Assembly (NCBI RefSeq): GCF_000337355.1
Contig: NZ_AOJH01000055.1
Coordinates: 1-34,119, forward strand
DNA: 34,119 nucleotides
Source: Halorubrum kocurii JCM 14978
GTDB lineage: Archaea > Halobacteriota > Halobacteria > Halobacteriales > Haloferacaceae
Direction: 5' to 3'
The notes below the pieces were generated by a model that saw only the letters and a list, made by a program, of their open reading frames with translations, had not been told where the DNA came from and ran no database searches. Shown here one piece after another: positions 23,290 to 33,561 of this stretch. A program made the position numbers and the translations under genes. The number at the start of each line of letters is the position of its first letter. The stretch's first letter is position 1.

Positions 23290-23632
23290 ATTTATAAGCG
23301 ACTGACGACGGATCGAGGATGAATGCGTTCAAAGCCCCAGCTGCTCGCTTACAAATCGTTGACAGCGGATCGACGGTGAACACCTCCAAAGCCCCAGCCG
23401 GCGAGGACGACGCACGCTCGCTGCGCTCCTCACTCGATCGCTCGCGCTGCTCGCTCCATCGTTGCGGTGCTTACGTCGCCTGCGCCGTCCTCGCCGGCTG
23501 CCCCTTTGAGTCCCACCCCCGACCGCACAGCACCTCACGCCTCCCCAGCCTCGTCGCTCGCCAGAGGCGAGCGACTCCCTCGCACCGTCGGCTCGCGGCC
23601 CTCCGGGCCGCTCACCGGGGCGCGCCGACAGC
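23290..23632 (-). ncRNA. structured repeat element, copy B (inverted; candidate non-coding RNA)
   Basis: Fills most of the gap 23241-23682 between convergent genes. On the minus strand the order of blocks is the same as in copy A. P1 pairs 23587-23592 with 23624-23629, P2 23595-23601 with 23605-23611, P3 23553-23562 with 23566-23575 (10 perfect pairs), P4 23395-23408 with 23487-23500 (14 perfect pairs). The tail module (GGGGCTTTG...TTCA...) occurs twice, at about 23327-23400 and 23283-23335. The outer TATA-like ttataagc is at 23292-23299. The TATA on the P1 side is missing or degenerate. Confidence 0.75.
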
Positions 23633-23682
23633 AGTTACACTCTCACGGAGTCTCCGATCCAGATGACCTCAGAAGATCCGAC

Positions 23683-24045
23683 TCAGTCCCCGAGCACGCC
23701 GCCGATCGCGCCCGCGAGCGCCGAGTCGATCGCGAACAGCAGCGTCAGCAACAGCCCGACGACCAGCACGCCGGCGCCGCCGAGCAGGCTCCCGACGGGA
23801 CCGCCCGCGAGCCCCACGAGCCCGCCGAACGCGGCGAGCAGCAGCGTGACGACGACCCCGCTCACCGACCCCGCGAGCAGGCCGTGCCACGTCCCCGAGA
23901 GCAGCCCGCCGCCGGCGACGTAGCCCGCGACGAACCCCCCGATCAGCCCCGCGCCGATGTGGCCGACGACCGGAGCGAAGCTGGCGAGGAGCCCGGCGAT
24001 CAGCATCACGACGAACCCGTAGCCGACGGCGCGCCAATCGGTCAT
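23683..24045 (-). CDS. DUF5518-type small polytopic membrane protein
   Basis: 120 residues with about four hydrophobic, Gly-rich helices (YGFVVMLIAGLLASF, HIGAGLIGGFVAGYVAGG, LAGSVSGVVVTLLLAAFGG, GVLVVGLLLTLLFAI). The pattern of a small Gly-rich membrane protein that starts MTDWRAVGYGF fits the DUF5518 family of haloarchaea (from memory). The start at 24045 is supported by a TATA box (gagtatttacc, 24068-24078), centred 28 bases upstream. The in-frame ATG at 24111 lies upstream of that box and is rejected. Function unknown. Confidence 0.82.
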   Translation of the reverse strand: MTDWRAVGYGFVVMLIAGLLASFAPVVGHIGAGLIGGFVAGYVAGGGLLSGTWHGLLAGSVSGVVVTLLLAAFGGLVGLAGGPVGSLLGGAGVLVVGLLLTLLFAIDSALAGAIGGVLGD

Positions 24046-24193
24046 ACGCTGTCGTACCCGGCCGCGAGGTAAATACTCGCCGCCGAATCGGTTCAAACAA
24101 TCTACAGCCAAGCGCGACGGGGGCGGCGGCGCCGAGTGACGAGCGCGCCCATGACGACCGAAATTTAAGCCATCACCGATCTAACAGGTACCC

Positions 24194-25264
24194 ATGCCCT
24201 CCGAATTCGGCGCGTCGAGCGACGGAACACAGTCGCCGGCGGATCCGGAACGCGATGCCGATCCGGAACGCGATGTCGATCCGGCACGCGATGTCGATCC
24301 GGAGCGCGATGCGGATTCCGAAGTCGACGCGACCGCGGTTCCCGACTCCGATCCCGACATGGCGCCCGTCGAGTGGGGGCCGGTCCGCTTCGAGCGCCTG
24401 CGGTCGCTGGCGCTCGGCGCGAGCGTGACTGTCGCCGGGCTCGTCCTCTCCGCGCTGCTGTTCGCCGGCGTCGGGATCGTCGCCTCGCGTCTCGGGGGCG
24501 GCGCCTCGCCGCTGGGCGGCGGACCCTCGACGCCGACGTGGGCGCTGCTCGTGCTCCTCCTCGTCGGCGGGCCGATGTCGCTTTTGTACTGGCTCGTTGC
24601 GTACGACCAGACCTCACCGGAGCGGCGTCGGGAGCTCCTCTCGCAGTTCGGTGACTACTCGTTCGACCCCTCGACGATCCGGATCGGCTGGACGCTCGCC
24701 GGCGCGGGCGTCGTGCTCGCGGTCGGGGCAGCGGCGATCGTGTCCGACCCGGTTTCGGGCGCGCTGTCGCTGTTCTCGGGGCTCGCCCCGTTGCTCGTCG
24801 CCTTCGCCGCGCTGTTCCCGGCGCTCGTTGGCTCGCGCGGGACCGACGTGCGCCTCGACCCGGCCGCCGAGACGATCGAGCGGACGTCCCGGAGCCACGA
24901 CCGGACGCGCGCGGACGACCTCGGGTCCGCGATCCGCACGCGCCGGATCGACCTCCCGTGGACAACCGTGTTCCTGCTCGCGTACCGCGGGAACGCGTGG
25001 TACCGGTCGACACCGTGGCTGTTCGTCCCCTCCGACCTCGCCGCCGACGTGGAGCGGGGACTGGACGCGACCCTCGCGCGGAGCGACGGTCCGGACCGGG
25101 CCACCGTCCCGGAGCGCGTCACCCTCGCGCTCCTCGGCTCCGCCTCGCTCGTCGTCGGGTTCGTCATGGCCGTCGCGGCCGGCGAGGGCGCGGCCGGGGC
25201 GCTGTTGGCGCTCCTGACGGCGCCGTTCAGTCTCCTCTTCCTCGCGCTCGCGGCCCGGCTGTAA
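24194..25264 (+). CDS. polytopic membrane protein with a repetitive acidic N-terminus
   Basis: 356 residues; no family recognised. Residues about 16-40 are four six-residue repeats of the type D-P-E-R-D-[AV], encoded by four 18-bp tandem units at 24242-24313. Hydrophobic helices follow at about 72-95, 112-135, 163-186, 192-212, 310-330 and 335-355. The loop around 220-260 is cytoplasmic-like with RTRRIDLPWTTVFLLAYRG after it, similar in feel to small PH-like membrane proteins (weak). The start is supported by the TATA box atttaagc at 24163-24170, 28 bases upstream. Confidence 0.8.
   Translation: MPSEFGASSDGTQSPADPERDADPERDVDPARDVDPERDADSEVDATAVPDSDPDMAPVEWGPVRFERLRSLALGASVTVAGLVLSALLFAGVGIVASRLGGGASPLGGGPSTPTWALLVLLLVGGPMSLLYWLVAYDQTSPERRRELLSQFGDYSFDPSTIRIGWTLAGAGVVLAVGAAAIVSDPVSGALSLFSGLAPLLVAFAALFPALVGSRGTDVRLDPAAETIERTSRSHDRTRADDLGSAIRTRRIDLPWTTVFLLAYRGNAWYRSTPWLFVPSDLAADVERGLDATLARSDGPDRATVPERVTLALLGSASLVVGFVMAVAAGEGAAGALLALLTAPFSLLFLALAARL
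24242..24313 (+). repeat. four tandem 18-bp repeats in coding sequence
   Basis: Units start at 24242, 24260, 24278 and 24296, with consensus gatccggaacgcgatgyc, each coding D-P-E-R-D-x. The third has an A residue in place of E. The number of units probably varies between strains. Confidence 0.9.
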
Positions 25265-25287
25265 CCCCCGCCGAGGCCGGCGGGCCC

Positions 25288-25327
25288 GTCGATCCGAGAC
25301 CGGGACCGTCGATCCGAGACCGGGACC
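25288..25327. repeat. two tandem 20-bp repeats after a stop codon
   Basis: Identical units at 25288-25307 and 25308-25327 (gtcgatccgagaccgggacc), in the 131-base gap between two plus-strand genes. No function is evident. Confidence 0.85.
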
Positions 25328-25395
25328 GGCTGTCGACACCGGATGTGAGACCCCCTACCACGCGACTCATATACTCCGGTCCCGTAGGGCCGCGT

Positions 25396-25695
25396 ATGGA
25401 CCGACAGCGTCTGGAGAAGGCCCTCGAGGCGGAGTTCGACGGGACCGAGGCCGAGCGGCGAGCGGTCGCTCGGGCGGCCCAAGACCTGGCCGACTCGGGA
25501 CGGCCCTCTCGGGACCGCGGTCACGGCCTCACCGTTCCCGGCGTGATCGACCACCTCGGCGACGCGCCCGACGGCTCCTCTGTCGTCGAGCGTTGGAACT
25601 GGTGGTTGGGTGCGCTCGACGCCGCCTACGGCGGTTACGACTACTTCACCGTGCGGTTCGTCGAGGGCGACGAGCAGGCGGGGCTCCGGCGGTAG
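25396..25695 (+). CDS. small haloarchaeal protein of unknown function
   Basis: 99 residues from ATG 25396: MDRQRLEKALEAEFDGTEAE at the start, then RDRGHGLTVPGVIDHL and the aromatic stretch VERWNWWLGALDAAYGGYDY in the second half. It is acidic and soluble. I do not recognise a domain. A TATA box tcatatact at 25368-25376 lies 25 bases upstream, which supports the start and a leaderless message. A long upstream extension in the same frame is read-through of the previous gene's shadow frame and is rejected. Confidence 0.75.
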   Translation: MDRQRLEKALEAEFDGTEAERRAVARAAQDLADSGRPSRDRGHGLTVPGVIDHLGDAPDGSSVVERWNWWLGALDAAYGGYDYFTVRFVEGDEQAGLRR

Positions 25696-25865
25696 GACGC
25701 CCTCTGACTCGGCGTCGCCCCTCTGGAGGACCCCTCTGGCTCGGCGTCGCGCTCTGACAGTCCGCCGGGCGCTCCGTTCGCGCGCTCGCGCCGCCGACGC
25801 CTCTACTTTCACTTTCACTCCGCGGATGGCTCGCTTATAACCCCGATCCGGACCTCCGTCTCGGT

Positions 25866-26042
25866 ATGAGCGCGACGAGCCGCGACCGACCCCGATACGC
25901 GACGCCGACCCGCGTCGACGTCACCGAGTGTCGGACCGACCGGATCGCCGACCGGGTGCGACGGAACCGCGTCCGCGGTAGCGAGGTACACCTCGAACGC
26001 CGCGGCGGGCGCACGTTCCTCGTGACGACACCCGCGGAGTGA
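25866..26042 (+). CDS. 58-residue basic small protein, unknown
   Basis: It begins MSATSRDRPRYATPTRVDVT and ends FLVTTPAE. It has one cysteine (VTECRTDRIA) and a run of Arg residues (RVRRNRVRGSEV), so it is basic for a halophile and could bind nucleic acid (inference). A clean TATA box cttataacc at 25834-25842 lies 28 bases upstream of the ATG, the best evidence that it is expressed. The 170 bases before it hold two partial repeats of ccctctg-ctcggcgtcgc and no gene. Confidence 0.65.
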   Translation: MSATSRDRPRYATPTRVDVTECRTDRIADRVRRNRVRGSEVHLERRGGRTFLVTTPAE

Positions 26043-26088
26043 GCCAGGCGGAGTCCGCCGTGACGCCGACCCCGACGGACCCCGCGAG

Positions 26089-27153
26089 TCAGTCGTCTGC
26101 GGGAACCTGCCCGCGGGCGGACCCGTCGTCGGACAGCAGGCTGTCGAGCCCGACGCCGAGCGCCTCGTTCGTCCGCGCGACCGACTCCTCCCGCGAGACA
26201 TCGGTCGCCAGCGTCCGGACCGCGTCGACGTTCTCCGGCACCACGTCGGCCTCCTGGTGGATGTTCTGGAACAGGTAGAGGTCGCGTCCCTGCACGCTCA
26301 CCGACTCCTCCCAGACGCAGTTCTCCCAGAGGTCGCCGCGCGGTCGCCCCACGTCGGCCGCGTAGTCCTTCAGCGTCCCCGCGCCGTCGATGCCGGCGTG
26401 TTCGGGGATCAGGAACACCCGCGTCTCCGCGCGGAGCAGCTCCCGGACCGCCGCCGCGGTCGGCTCTCGTTCGAGCGTCACGTTGACGCTGTGGGTGTGC
26501 ATCCCGGTGACCGGCGCCTTCAGCGCGGCCGTGTCGACCGTGACATCCGGTAGAACCGCGTTCACGTCGGGACCGTGGTGCGAGGGGACGGCCGCCGGGT
26601 CCGGCACCACGTCGTTTATCGGGCCGCGTCCGGTCTCGCTCGGGTCGCCGCCGCGGCGCACGAGGGTCACTCTGGCCTTCTCGACGCCGTACGCCTCGTC
26701 GAGCGGGGCGAGCAGCCGCGAGAGGCCGGTCGTGTTACACGAGACGACGCGGAGCGAATCGGCGTCGCGGATCGTCCCGCTCGCGCGGGCGTTGAAAGAG
26801 GCGTCCGCGATCCCGGCGTCCTCGCCGCCCTGGTAGATCGCGGGCGTGCCGTGGGCCTCGTAGGTCGGTCGGTTGCGCTCGCCGACCCCCGCGGGCGCGC
26901 AGTCGACGATCACGTCGACGGCGTCCAGCAGGTCGCCGAGGGTGCCCGCGGTCGCGAGGCCGGCCTCGTCGAACGCGGCGGCTCGGTCGTCGATCGCCGC
27001 GTACAGGTCGTAGCCGTGGCGGAGCGCGCCCTCGGCGCCGTAGTCCGGACTCGTCTTCGTTACGCCGACGAGTTCCATGTCGGGTTGGGCCGCGACCGCG
27101 TCCGCGACGCGTTTCCCGATCGTCCCGTACCCGTTGACGCCCACGCGTATCAT
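26089..27153 (-). CDS. gap: type II glyceraldehyde-3-phosphate dehydrogenase
   Basis: 354 residues. N-terminal NAD(P)-binding [20 protein letters not shown]. The catalytic Cys139 is in [11 protein letters not shown], and [12 protein letters not shown] and [11 protein letters not shown] are typical of the archaeal type II enzyme. It interconverts glyceraldehyde-3-phosphate and 1,3-bisphosphoglycerate. In haloarchaea the type II enzyme serves mainly gluconeogenesis (known from Haloferax). A TATA box agtataatct at 27176-27185 lies 27 bases upstream, so the message is leaderless. It is monocistronic and divergent from the aminopeptidase gene. Confidence 0.95.
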   Translation of the reverse strand: MIRVGVNGYGTIGKRVADAVAAQPDMELVGVTKTSPDYGAEGALRHGYDLYAAIDDRAAAFDEAGLATAGTLGDLLDAVDVIVDCAPAGVGERNRPTYEAHGTPAIYQGGEDAGIADASFNARASGTIRDADSLRVVSCNTTGLSRLLAPLDEAYGVEKARVTLVRRGGDPSETGRGPINDVVPDPAAVPSHHGPDVNAVLPDVTVDTAALKAPVTGMHTHSVNVTLEREPTAAAVRELLRAETRVFLIPEHAGIDGAGTLKDYAADVGRPRGDLWENCVWEESVSVQGRDLYLFQNIHQEADVVPENVDAVRTLATDVSREESVARTNEALGVGLDSLLSDDGSARGQVPADD

Positions 27154-27331
27154 GGATCCCGGTCGCTCGGGGAACAGTATAATCTTTTCGAGAGATGCAA
27201 GAAGAAATTAACTACGGCGAGAGTAATCGGTCAGTTAATTCGCGTGCAGTGACGGTGAAACTGAATTTCGAAACGGAGTAAATTCGGTGTCGATGAGAAG
27301 GACTAACGCCCGGCGCCACGGATCGGTGGGT

Positions 27332-28282
27332 ATGTCGAGTGAACTCGCGGAAGCAGCCGAGACCGCCGTCGAGCAGTGTCTGCGCGTCGCGCCCGGGGAG
27401 TCTGTGGTCGTTGTCACCGACGACACGCGCGAGCGCATCGGCGAGGCGCTCTACGAGGCCGCGAGCATCGTCACTGACGACGCGACGGTCCTCCGGTACC
27501 CGCCCGCAGACCAGCACGGGACCGAACCGCCCGCGCCCGTCGCGGCCGCGATGGCCGAGAGCGACGTCTTCCTCGCGCCGACGGCGAAGAGCCTGAGCCA
27601 CACCCGCGCTCGCGGGAGCGCCTGCGAGGCGGGAGCGCGCGGCGCGACGCTGCCCGGGATCACGGAGCCGGTGTTCACGACCGGGCTCGACGCCGACTAC
27701 GCCGCGATCGACGCCGCCTGCGACGACGTGCTCGCGCGGGTCGCCGACGCCGACGAGATACGGGTGACCTCGCCCGCGGGCACCGACATCACGTTCGGCG
27801 TCGGCGACCGCGAGTGGCTCGCCGACACCGGAATGGTCCACGAGCCCGGCGACTTCTCGAATCTGCCGGCCGGCGAGGTGTTCATCGCGCCCGAGACTGC
27901 GACCGGCACGTACGTCGTCGACGGGACGATGATGCCCCACGGCCTGCTCGGGACGGGGAAGGAGCTGGTGTTCGAGGTCGAAGACGGCCTCGTCACCTCG
28001 GTCGGTGACGACGCGGTCCGCGCGGAGCTCGAGGCCGCCGCTGAGTCGGTCGGCGACGCCGCCTACAACCTCGCGGAGCTGGGGATCGGGACCAACGTCG
28101 GCGTCGACGAGCTGGTCGGCTCCGTGCTCTTAGACGAGAAGGCGGGCGGCACGGTCCACATCGCGATCGGCGACAACGCCGGCATCGGCGGCGAGACCGA
28201 CGCGCCCGTCCACCTCGACGGGATCCTCCGGAATCCCACGGTGTACGCCGACGGCGAGGAGATCGAACTGCCGAGCGCGTAG
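27332..28282 (+). CDS. aminopeptidase, M29-like
   Basis: 316 residues from ATG 27332. Features of the M29 (AmpS/PepS) family are seen in the second half: AELGIGTNVGVDELVGSVLL, then LDEKAGGTVHIAIGDN and APVHLDGILRNPTVY, which carry the Glu, His and Asp metal ligands. It likely cleaves N-terminal residues of peptides in the cytoplasm with two metal ions. It is shorter than bacterial M29 enzymes (about 410 residues), the N-terminal part being reduced, as is usual for the archaeal subgroup. The ATG at 27287 would add 15 basic residues and is not chosen; no strong TATA box is seen. Confidence 0.82.
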   Translation: MSSELAEAAETAVEQCLRVAPGESVVVVTDDTRERIGEALYEAASIVTDDATVLRYPPADQHGTEPPAPVAAAMAESDVFLAPTAKSLSHTRARGSACEAGARGATLPGITEPVFTTGLDADYAAIDAACDDVLARVADADEIRVTSPAGTDITFGVGDREWLADTGMVHEPGDFSNLPAGEVFIAPETATGTYVVDGTMMPHGLLGTGKELVFEVEDGLVTSVGDDAVRAELEAAAESVGDAAYNLAELGIGTNVGVDELVGSVLLDEKAGGTVHIAIGDNAGIGGETDAPVHLDGILRNPTVYADGEEIELPSA

Positions 28283-28313
28283 CGCGGGCGCGCAGATCGG
28301 AGTCGAGTGTGCC

Positions 28314-28620
28314 TTTATAAATGACTGGGCGGTGGCGCGTGCCTCTGAGCGCCCACCGGGCGCGAAGAGCACGCGCGAGGGAGTCGCGAACGAAGTGAGC
28401 GACAGGGCGAGAGCGAAGCTCTCGCTTGCAACCGGACGTAGTCCGGTGACAGCGTGGCGCGCAGCGCCACGGGCAGCCGGCGGCGAAGCCGCCGGCGACG
28501 AGGCCGGGGAGGCGTGAAGCTACGGGGCGGTTGCTGGCGGGGGGGGGACTCAAAAGGTCCGCCTCGCGGCTGGGGCGTTGACGGTGTTTACCACTGATCG
28601 GCAGTCAGCTATTTATAAGT
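28314..28620 (+). ncRNA. structured repeat element, copy C (candidate non-coding RNA)
   Basis: Fills the gap 28283-28639 between convergent genes. TATA-like tttataaat (28314-28322) and atttataagt (28611-28620) bound it. P1 is gcgcgtgc (28335-28342) with gcacgcgc (28369-28376), P2 28349-28354 with 28358-28363. P3 is a 5-bp outer stem (28383-28387/28495-28499) that encloses an array of perfect hairpins with GNA triloops at 28407-28425, 28431-28447, 28454-28470 and 28476-28496. The conserved GAGGC-GGGGAGGCGTGA and GGGGGACTCAAA blocks follow. P4 is reduced to about four pairs. Confidence 0.75.
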
Positions 28621-28639
28621 AAAATCGCGACACGATTCG

Positions 28640-29551
28640 TCACTCCACCGCCGCAAGAGCGACCCCCGCGACCCCTGGGACACCGACGACCTGATGCCGC
28701 CAGCCGTCGCCGGCGTCGACGCAGAGCGTGCCGGCGTCGGTGACCGCGACCGACACGCCGGGACCGTAGCCGAGCGCGACCGGCTCTTCGTCGACCGGGA
28801 GCTCCGAGGGCCGCCACGTCTCGTCGTCCCACTCGGCGTCGTCGGCCCCGTGGACGAACAGGGCGCCGTCGGCGACCGCCATCGCGTGCCCGTCGCCGTC
28901 GGCGGCGACCGCGGTCGCGTCGCCCTCCAGCGCCGTCATCCACCCGTTGCCCAGCCAGTACATGCCGGCCGTCGTCGCCGCGAGGGGCATCCCCGCTCCC
29001 GCCACGTCGCGGGCGTCGTCGAGGCCGACCGCGGTGAGCGCGCGCGGCGCGCTCGCGCCGTCGTCCCGGGTGACCCGGTGGACCCCGTCGCCGGCGGCGA
29101 CGAGGGGGCCGTCGATCGCGCGCGGGTCCGAGACGGTCCCGACCGAGGTCGCCGCCGACTCGGAGCGGTCGTCAGCGACTTCGACGCGGTCGATCTCGCC
29201 GCCCTCGCCCGCGACGAGGAACGCGCCGTCGTGGACGCCGACCGCGACGAGCGGCTCCGTGCCGACTGGGGCCGCGTCGACGGGCTCGAACGCGAGGTCG
29301 TCGCCGACGGGCGCGACCCGGAGGCCGTCGTCGGTCGCGACGCCCAGCAGGTCCGGGGCGTCTCGCCGCGGGAGGACCGCGGCGTCGCGGGCGGGATCGC
29401 GCGCGACCATGTCGAACGCGCCGATCTTGTCGGCCGAGAGCGCCACCCGGACGACGCCGCCGTCGGTGGCGACGTACGCGTCGGTGCGGCCCGCCGTCCC
29501 GGCGTACACGCGCTTCTCCTCGATCGAGATGTCGTCTTCGGCGGGTGCCAT
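28640..29551 (-). CDS. HVO_0234-type beta-propeller protein
   Basis: 303 residues. It begins MAPAEDDISIEEKRVYAGTA, which I recognise from the HVO_0234 family of haloarchaeal beta-propeller proteins (from memory). The rest is made of short repeating strands with Asp/Val/Ala patterns such as TDAYVATDGGVVRVALS, GVATDDGLRVAPV and VGVHDGAFLVAGEGGEIDRV. No catalytic motif or membrane helix is seen. Start at 29551 from a TATA box ctcataagc (29574-29582), 27 bases upstream. The function is unknown. Confidence 0.82.
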   Translation of the reverse strand: MAPAEDDISIEEKRVYAGTAGRTDAYVATDGGVVRVALSADKIGAFDMVARDPARDAAVLPRRDAPDLLGVATDDGLRVAPVGDDLAFEPVDAAPVGTEPLVAVGVHDGAFLVAGEGGEIDRVEVADDRSESAATSVGTVSDPRAIDGPLVAAGDGVHRVTRDDGASAPRALTAVGLDDARDVAGAGMPLAATTAGMYWLGNGWMTALEGDATAVAADGDGHAMAVADGALFVHGADDAEWDDETWRPSELPVDEEPVALGYGPGVSVAVTDAGTLCVDAGDGWRHQVVGVPGVAGVALAAVE

Positions 29552-29601
29552 TGCCGGGCGTTCGGTCGGGGGTCTCATAAGCCCCGCGCGGCGAGGGCGG
29601 C

Positions 29602-29685
29602 GGTGACGGCGGTAAGGACGGTGACGGCGGTGAGGACGGTGACGACGGTGAGGACGGTGACGGCGGTGAGGACGGTGACGACAGA
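29602..29685. repeat. 18-bp tandem repeats between divergent genes
   Basis: Four full units (29602, 29620, 29638, 29656) plus a part unit of ggtgacggcggtgaggac with two variants. It lies between the promoter of the propeller gene and the start of the membrane protein gene. A minisatellite-like tract; no coding role is likely. Confidence 0.88.
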
Positions 29686-29766
29686 TGGCGGCAGTGGCGG
29701 GCTCCCGCTCCCCGCCGGTTCGCCCGTTTCGATGGCCATTAGGTCGCCGCCCGCGAACCGCCGGTC

Positions 29767-30750
29767 GTGCAATCGGTCGCCGTCGAACTCGTCGCCCTGC
29801 TCGCCGAGGTGGCCCCCCGGCTCGCGCGCATCGCGGCGTTCATCGCGGTCGGCGTCTTCGCCGCCAACGTCGCGGTCGCGTTCGGCCTGATCCGGTACGT
29901 CGCCGGGCTCGCCGGGTGGCTCACCCGCCCCGCGAACCTCCCCGACGAGGTCGGCACCGCGATCCTCACGACCGCGGCGTCGACGACGGCGGGGTACGCC
30001 ACGCTCGCCGAGTACCGCGAGTCCGGACTGCTGGACGACCGGGCGACGCTCGTCGCCGTGACCATCAACACGTTCTTCGGGTTCGTCCAGCACGTCTTCA
30101 CCTACTACATCCCGGTGTTGATCCCGATTCTGGGCGCGGAGACGGGGGTCGTCTACGTCTCCGCGCGGGCCGGAATCGCGCTGGCGATCACCGTCACGGG
30201 CGTCCTCGCGGGCGGCGTCCTGCTGTCCGAGCGCAACGTCGACCGCTCCGCGCTCGCCGACGTCGACGCGACCGGTCCCGACGCCGACGACCGCACGAAC
30301 CGGGAGCGCGTGCGCGAGGCTGCGGAGAAGTCGTGGTCCACCCTCCGGCGGATCGTCCCGCGGCTCGCGGTCGTCTACACCCTCGTGATCGGCCTCGTCA
30401 CCAACGTCGACGTGGAGGCGCTGACGAGCGTCGCCGAGCCGATCACCGGCGTCTTAGGGCTCCCCGGCGCCGCGGTCCCCGTGATCGCCGTCTACACCCT
30501 CGACACGACCGCCGGCGCGGTGACGCTGTCCGGCACCGCCGAGGGCATTTTCACCGTCCGGACCGCGGTCGCGAGCCTGCTCATCGGCGGGATCCTCTCG
30601 TTCGCCGTCTCCACGTTCCGGCGCTCGATCCCCTTCCAGTACGGGATCTGGGGCGCCGAGTTCGGGACGAAGGTGATCGCCGTCAACACCGCGCTGAAGC
30701 TCGTCTTCATCTCGGCGACCGTCGCGCTGCTGCTCGCGCCGGTGTGGTAG
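29767..30750 (+). CDS. nucleoside recognition (Gate) domain membrane protein
   Basis: 327 residues from GTG 29767. Six to eight hydrophobic helices. The helix pair around AASTTAGYATLAEYRES and FGFVQHVFTYYIPVLIPIL, and the later VPVIAVYTLDTTAGAVTLSG with ILSFAVSTFRRSIPFQYGIW, form two related halves of the kind seen in Gate/nucleoside-recognition proteins (SpmA-like, FeoB core). The transported or sensed compound is unknown. A weak TATA-like ccattagg is at 29734-29741. The protein ends shortly before the convergent katG gene. Confidence 0.85.
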   Translation: MQSVAVELVALLAEVAPRLARIAAFIAVGVFAANVAVAFGLIRYVAGLAGWLTRPANLPDEVGTAILTTAASTTAGYATLAEYRESGLLDDRATLVAVTINTFFGFVQHVFTYYIPVLIPILGAETGVVYVSARAGIALAITVTGVLAGGVLLSERNVDRSALADVDATGPDADDRTNRERVREAAEKSWSTLRRIVPRLAVVYTLVIGLVTNVDVEALTSVAEPITGVLGLPGAAVPVIAVYTLDTTAGAVTLSGTAEGIFTVRTAVASLLIGGILSFAVSTFRRSIPFQYGIWGAEFGTKVIAVNTALKLVFISATVALLLAPVW

Positions 30751-30818
30751 GCGGGTCAGGGACGACGCGGCCGTCACTGCGAGGGCCGACCGCTCGCGGC
30801 GAACGACCCCCTATCGAC

Positions 30819-33165
<2,347 letters not shown>

Positions 33166-33179
33166 CCGAACGTGTTCGG
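33166..33179. promoter_or_regulatory. palindrome ccgaacgtgttcgg upstream of the DUF2249 gene
   Basis: A near-perfect 14-base inverted repeat (CGAA-N4-TTCG core), its centre about 46 bases before ATG 33219. The same motif with one base changed lies at 33889-33902, its centre about 44 bases before the ATG of the next gene. It resembles the palindrome reported before haloarchaeal denitrification and DMSO-reductase genes (from memory), so a NarO/DmsR-type activator is possible. Confidence 0.6.
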
Positions 33180-33218
33180 CTCAACACGAATTCGGACGGG
33201 CCCCGACCCTCCGATCGC

Positions 33219-33464
33219 ATGTCGAGACTCGACGTCCGCGAGATCCCGCCCGTGAACCGCCACGACAAGATACACGAGGAGTTCGACGGGATGGACCCGG
33301 GGGAGACGCTCACCATCGTCAACGACCACGAGCCGGAGCCCCTGTACTGCGAGATGGCGGCCGAGGTCCCCGCATTCGACGAGGAGGCGTACGAGGTGCG
33401 TCGGAACGCGCCAAACGAGTTCGTCGCGGAGTTCCCGAAGAGCGAAGAGCCGAAGAGCCAGTGA
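33219..33464 (+). CDS. DUF2249 domain protein
   Basis: 81 residues from ATG 33219. The pattern LDVREIPPVNRHDKIHEEFD, GETLTIVNDHEPEPL and the Tyr/Cys next to it (LYCEM) is DUF2249, a small TusA-like fold. Haloarchaeal members often lie near denitrification or nitrite-reductase genes. The ATG at 33219 is the natural start; an ATG at 33081 would read through the AT-rich promoter. The palindromic site before it suggests oxygen- or nitrate-linked control (inference). Confidence 0.85.
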   Translation: MSRLDVREIPPVNRHDKIHEEFDGMDPGETLTIVNDHEPEPLYCEMAAEVPAFDEEAYEVRRNAPNEFVAEFPKSEEPKSQ

Positions 33465-33561
33465 CCCGCGACTGAGGCCGCGGGCGTTCAGTCCGCCTCT
33501 CGGTGTGGGCGCCAGCGAGACGGCGGCGGCGCTTTTCCGGAGCGGCTACGGCTCACCGAGG

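Noticed and set aside
29602-29685. CRISPR array
   Set aside because: Units are 18 bp in direct tandem with no spacers; no cas genes are present.
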